A stretch of 26,605 nt of DNA from Haplomitrium mnioides (lineage: Eukaryota; Marchantiophyta; Haplomitriopsida; Calobryales), in the NCBI GenBank assembly GCA_049999725.1, contig JBNGIS010021806.1, positions 1 through 26,605 on the forward strand, read 5' to 3'. A model generated the notes under the pieces. It saw only the letters and a list, made by a program, of their open reading frames with translations, had not been told where the DNA came from and made no database searches. This document shows positions 24,207 through 26,605 of the stretch, piece after piece (the stretch's first letter is position 1; the number at the start of each line of letters is the position of its first letter). Both the position numbers and the translations under genes were made by a program.

Positions 24207-26265
24207 TTTAGACTACGAGAGCTCGATGGAGTATTCCAACACAAACTACAAGTATATGGAAATTCATGTTTGTAGAGAGACAATTCAACAACTTAGACAA
24301 TGAGAGGTCCATGAAGTATTCCACCAAAAACTACAAGTACATGGAAACTCATGTTTGTAGAGAGACATTCAACAACTTAGACTACGAGAGGTTTGTGGAG
24401 TGCTCCAACACAAACTACAAGTGCATGAAAACTCATGTTCAAAGAGAGGCAATTCAACAACTTAAACTACGAGAGGTCCATGGAGTACTCCAACACAAAT
24501 TACAAGTTTGAAAGAACTCATGTTCGTAGAGAGACAATTCCACAATTTAGACATTGAGAGATCTATGAAGTATTCCAACACAAACTACAAGTATATCGAA
24601 ACTTATATTTGTAGAGAGACAATTCAACAACTTGTGCAATGAGAGGTCCATGGAGTATTCCAACAAAAACAAGTACATGGAAATTCATGTTTGTAGAGAC
24701 ATAGTATAACAACTTAGGCTACGAGAGGTCCATGGAGTTTTTCAACACAAACTACAAGTGCGTAAGAACTCACGTTTGTAGAAAGACAATTCAACAACTT
24801 AAACAATGAGAGGTCCATGGAGTATACAACACAAACTACAAGTACATGGAAACACATGTTTGTAGAGAGACATTCAAAAACTAAGACTACCAGAGGTCCA
24901 TGGAGTAATCCAACACAAACTACAAGTACATAATAACTCAAGTTCATAGAGAGAAAATTCAACAACTTAGACTACGAGAGGTCGTGGAGTATTCCAACAC
25001 AAACTACAAGTACATGAAAACTCAAACTACAAGTAAATGAAAACCCAAGTTCATAAATAGACAATTCACTAACTTAGACTACGAGAGGTCTATGTGGTAT
25101 TCCAACACAAACTACAATTGCATGAAAACTCATGCTTGTAGAGAGACAGTTCAAAAACTTAAACTACGATAGGTCAATCGAGTATTCCAGCACAAACTCT
25201 AAGTACGAGAAATTTCAAACTACAAGTGCATGAAAACTCTTGTTTGAAGAGAGACAATTTAACAACTTAGACTATGAGAGGTCGATAGAGTATTCCCACA
25301 CAAACTACAAGTACATGGAAATTAATGTTTGTAGAGAGACATTCAACAACTTGGACTATGATAGGTCAATTGAGTGTTCCAACACAAACTACAAGTACAT
25401 GAAATCTCATGTTTGTAGAGAGGAAATTCAACAACTTAGACTATAAGAGTTCCATAGAGTACTCCACCACAAACTACAAGTTTGTAAGAACTTATGTTTG
25501 TAGAGAGATTATTCAACAATTTAGACAATGAGAGGTCCATAAATCATCCCAACACAAACTACAAGTACATGGAAACTCATGTTTGTAGAGAGACAATTCG
25601 ACAACCTACGCAACGAGAGGTCTATGCAGTATTCCAACACAAACTACAAGTACATGGAAACTCATGTTTGTAGAGAGACAATTCAACAACTTAGGCTACG
25701 AGAGGTCCATGGAAAATTCCAACACAAACTACAAGTACGTATGAACTTATGTTTGTAGAAGGACAATTCAACAACTTAGACGACGAGAGGTCCATGGAGT
25801 ATGCCAACACAAGTTACAAGTACATGAAAACTCATGTTTGTAGAGAGAAATTCAAAAACTTGAACAAGAAGAGGTCCATAGAGTGTTCCAACACAAATTA
25901 CAAGTATGTAAATAACTTATGTTAATAGAGAGACAATTCAACAACTTAGACAATGAGAGGTCCTCATAGTATTCCAACACAAACTACAAAAACATGGAAA
26001 CTCATGTTTGTAGAGAGACAATTCATTAACTTAGGCTACGAGAGGTCCATGGAGTATTCCAACACAAACTACAAGTACGTAAGAACTCATGTTCGTAGAA
26101 AAACAATTCAACAACTTAGAAAACGAGTGTCGGCCGGGTGTGTCTGAGTTTTTCCAATTTTTTGTGAATTCAGAGTTTTCAAGCCTGGTGGATTCCTTTA
26201 GTTTGTGTTAGCCTGTTGTGTTTTAGTGTACTTTATTGTTTTATTGTTGTTATGCCAGCCTTGCA

Positions 26266-26308
26266 CCTTTCTCCTCTTTCCCCTTTCCCTTCTCTTCCTT
26301 TCTTTTCT
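26266..26308 (+). other. 43-nt uninterrupted polypyrimidine tract
   Basis: All 43 bases are C or T (begins cctttctcctctttcccc, ends ttccttTCTTTTCT). A G at 26309 is followed by another nine pyrimidines. Such tracts occur in plant 5' leaders and can form triplex DNA. Neither role can be shown here. Confidence 0.9.
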
Positions 26309-26389
26309 GTCTTTCCCTGTGGAGGTCATGAATCTTGCAATGCAAGAGGGAGCCCTATGGAATCCAGAGGAGTCAGGTAAGAAGGCTAG

Positions 26390-26605
26390 CAGGGGGATCA
26401 AAGGGACTTGCAAGAAAGGGACAGAGGCAGGGTTGACAAGGGGGAGCAAGAGCAATCAAGCAGATGTGAGAGGGAGATCATAAGAAAGGATCCAACCACA
26501 ATCGAGGAAGAATCCAGAGAAGTACGAGAAATGAAGGCGAGGGGAGGAAAGTCGGGATGCAAAACAGAGGAGCCAACAATTTTGACCACTGCATCCTCAA
26601 TTCGT
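26390..26605 (+). CDS. Open frame running off the right edge, doubtful
   Basis: After TAG at 26387-26389 the same frame is open for 72 codons to the window edge, without an early start codon. The translation is strongly charged, for example DPTTIEEESREVREMKARGG and a terminal PTILTTASSIR. I do not recognise it. The plus strand is purine-rich here, which suppresses stop codons in several frames and yields Lys/Arg/Glu-rich translations by composition alone. A GT donor-like cagGTAAGA lies just upstream at about 26374-26382. It could be part of a gag-like region or host exon, or nothing. Confidence 0.15.

Larger units (their letters stand above)
1861..26127 (+). repeat. 24.3-kb tandem satellite array, 84/85-bp monomer, all head to tail
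   Basis: Recurring landmarks in every monomer are acaagtacatggaaactcatg, written here as acaagtacatg plus gaaactcatg, then tttgtagagagac, attcaacaacttagac, gagaggtccatggagtattc and caacacaaac. Representative units: 8821-8904 (84 bp) and 25596-25680 (85 bp). The difference is acattcaac versus acaattcaac. I estimate about 280 copies. The consensus is about 39% G+C, with 40% A against 21% T on the plus strand. Units diverge by scattered substitutions and small indels, so this is an old, partly homogenised array. There are no spacers and no orientation switches apart from one tiny fold-back. I do not recognise the family. Two monomers (about 169 bp) approximate one nucleosome repeat, which is common in plant satellites; any centromeric role is only a possibility. 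Confidence 0.97.
22990..26127 (+). repeat. Array block rich in CpG-retaining monomers near the right end
   Basis: Units here are mostly of the 85-bp class. Several retain tacgtaagaactcatg or ttcgtag, for example at 23514-23526 and 26077-26098, whereas most of the array has TG or CA at these positions. Long 23-bp-extended units occur near 23.77, 24.04, 25.02 and 25.21 kb. The array stops abruptly within a monomer at 26127. Confidence 0.75.
26128..26605. other. Non-satellite right flank, no confident gene
   Basis: The satellite stops within a monomer after acaacttagaaaacgag, and unrelated sequence begins tgtcggccggg. The flank is T-rich to about 26260, then a pure pyrimidine tract, then purine-rich to about 26550. 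The start with TG at a sharp border would suit the end of an LTR, but no second LTR, primer-binding site or protein motif is visible. Short frames in both strands here have strongly biased composition and no recognisable family motif. Confidence 0.8.

Noticed and set aside
1861-26127. Dozens of apparent ORFs of 60-199 codons in both strands of the array
   Set aside because: They repeat the same 28-residue pattern in whichever frame the 84/85-bp period leaves open. They change frame at each 85-bp unit, overlap one another on both strands, and have no family motifs.
1861-26127. CRISPR-like array
   Set aside because: The repeats are directly joined and much longer than CRISPR repeats. There are no unique spacers of constant length, no leader and no cas genes; the setting is eukaryotic.
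1861-26127. CENP-B-box-like motif in the monomer
   Set aside because: The consensus has no sequence fitting the CG-containing CENP-B box pattern.
26205-26483. Plus-strand ORF with a hydrophobic, signal-like N terminus
   Set aside because: The Leu/Phe/Ser-rich start is the translation of the polypyrimidine tract and the rest is from purine-rich DNA. No recognisable family; composition is sufficient explanation.
26198-26589. Two minus-strand ORFs in the right flank
   Set aside because: They are translations of biased-composition DNA with no motifs, and one another's alternative frames. Minus-strand aataaa-like motifs near 26230-26247 are likely chance in a T-rich stretch.

Overview
This window looks like nuclear repeat DNA from a land plant. 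The organism itself cannot be named from the sequence. The evidence is a plant-type Ty3/gypsy polyprotein at the left edge, a long AT-rich satellite with CpG decay typical of methylated plant repeats, two 10-N scaffold gaps, and the absence of any bacterial gene organisation. Layout: (1) Bases 1-1860, minus strand, hold part of a Ty3/gypsy pol gene: reverse transcriptase, RNase H, and the zinc-binding and early catalytic part of integrase. It runs off the left edge of the window. It has one in-frame TGA at 1095-1097, and its 5' side (gag, protease) is missing because the array starts there. (2) Bases 1861-26127 (about 24.3 kb, over 90% of the window) are one tandem satellite array, all monomers in the same orientation. 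The monomer is 84 or 85 bp, and I estimate roughly 280 copies. About two dozen monomers are lengthened by an internal 23-bp duplication. (3) Bases 26128-26605 are unrelated single-copy-looking sequence with a T-rich stretch, a 43-nt pure pyrimidine tract and a purine-rich stretch. No gene can be firmly assigned there. The array is the main content. Its consensus is about 39% G+C, with about twice as many A as T on the plus strand. Every consensus monomer contains an imperfect dyad that could fold into an 11-bp hairpin. At three positions monomers alternate among CG, TG and CA, the pattern left by cytosine methylation and deamination. The array shows higher-order structure: an 8,745-bp-offset pair of blocks, a 786-bp-offset pair, and a set of linked monomer subtypes recurring about every 0.85-1.35 kb between roughly 14.7 and 22.5 kb. 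Blocks of 84-bp and 85-bp monomers are partly segregated. There are small rearrangements (tandem duplications of 39, 32 and 26 bp, a fold-back inversion, microhomology deletions) and one 71-bp non-satellite insertion. The second N gap is flanked by an identical 41-bp sequence and is probably an assembly artefact. Nearly all apparent open reading frames in the array are by-products of the repeat: an 84-bp unit equals 28 codons, so frames persist by chance of period, and they break whenever an 85-bp unit occurs. I see no convincing intact protein-coding gene, tRNA, rRNA or CRISPR array. The best candidate for an undescribed entity is the satellite family itself, with its dyad, CpG decay and mosaic higher-order structure.
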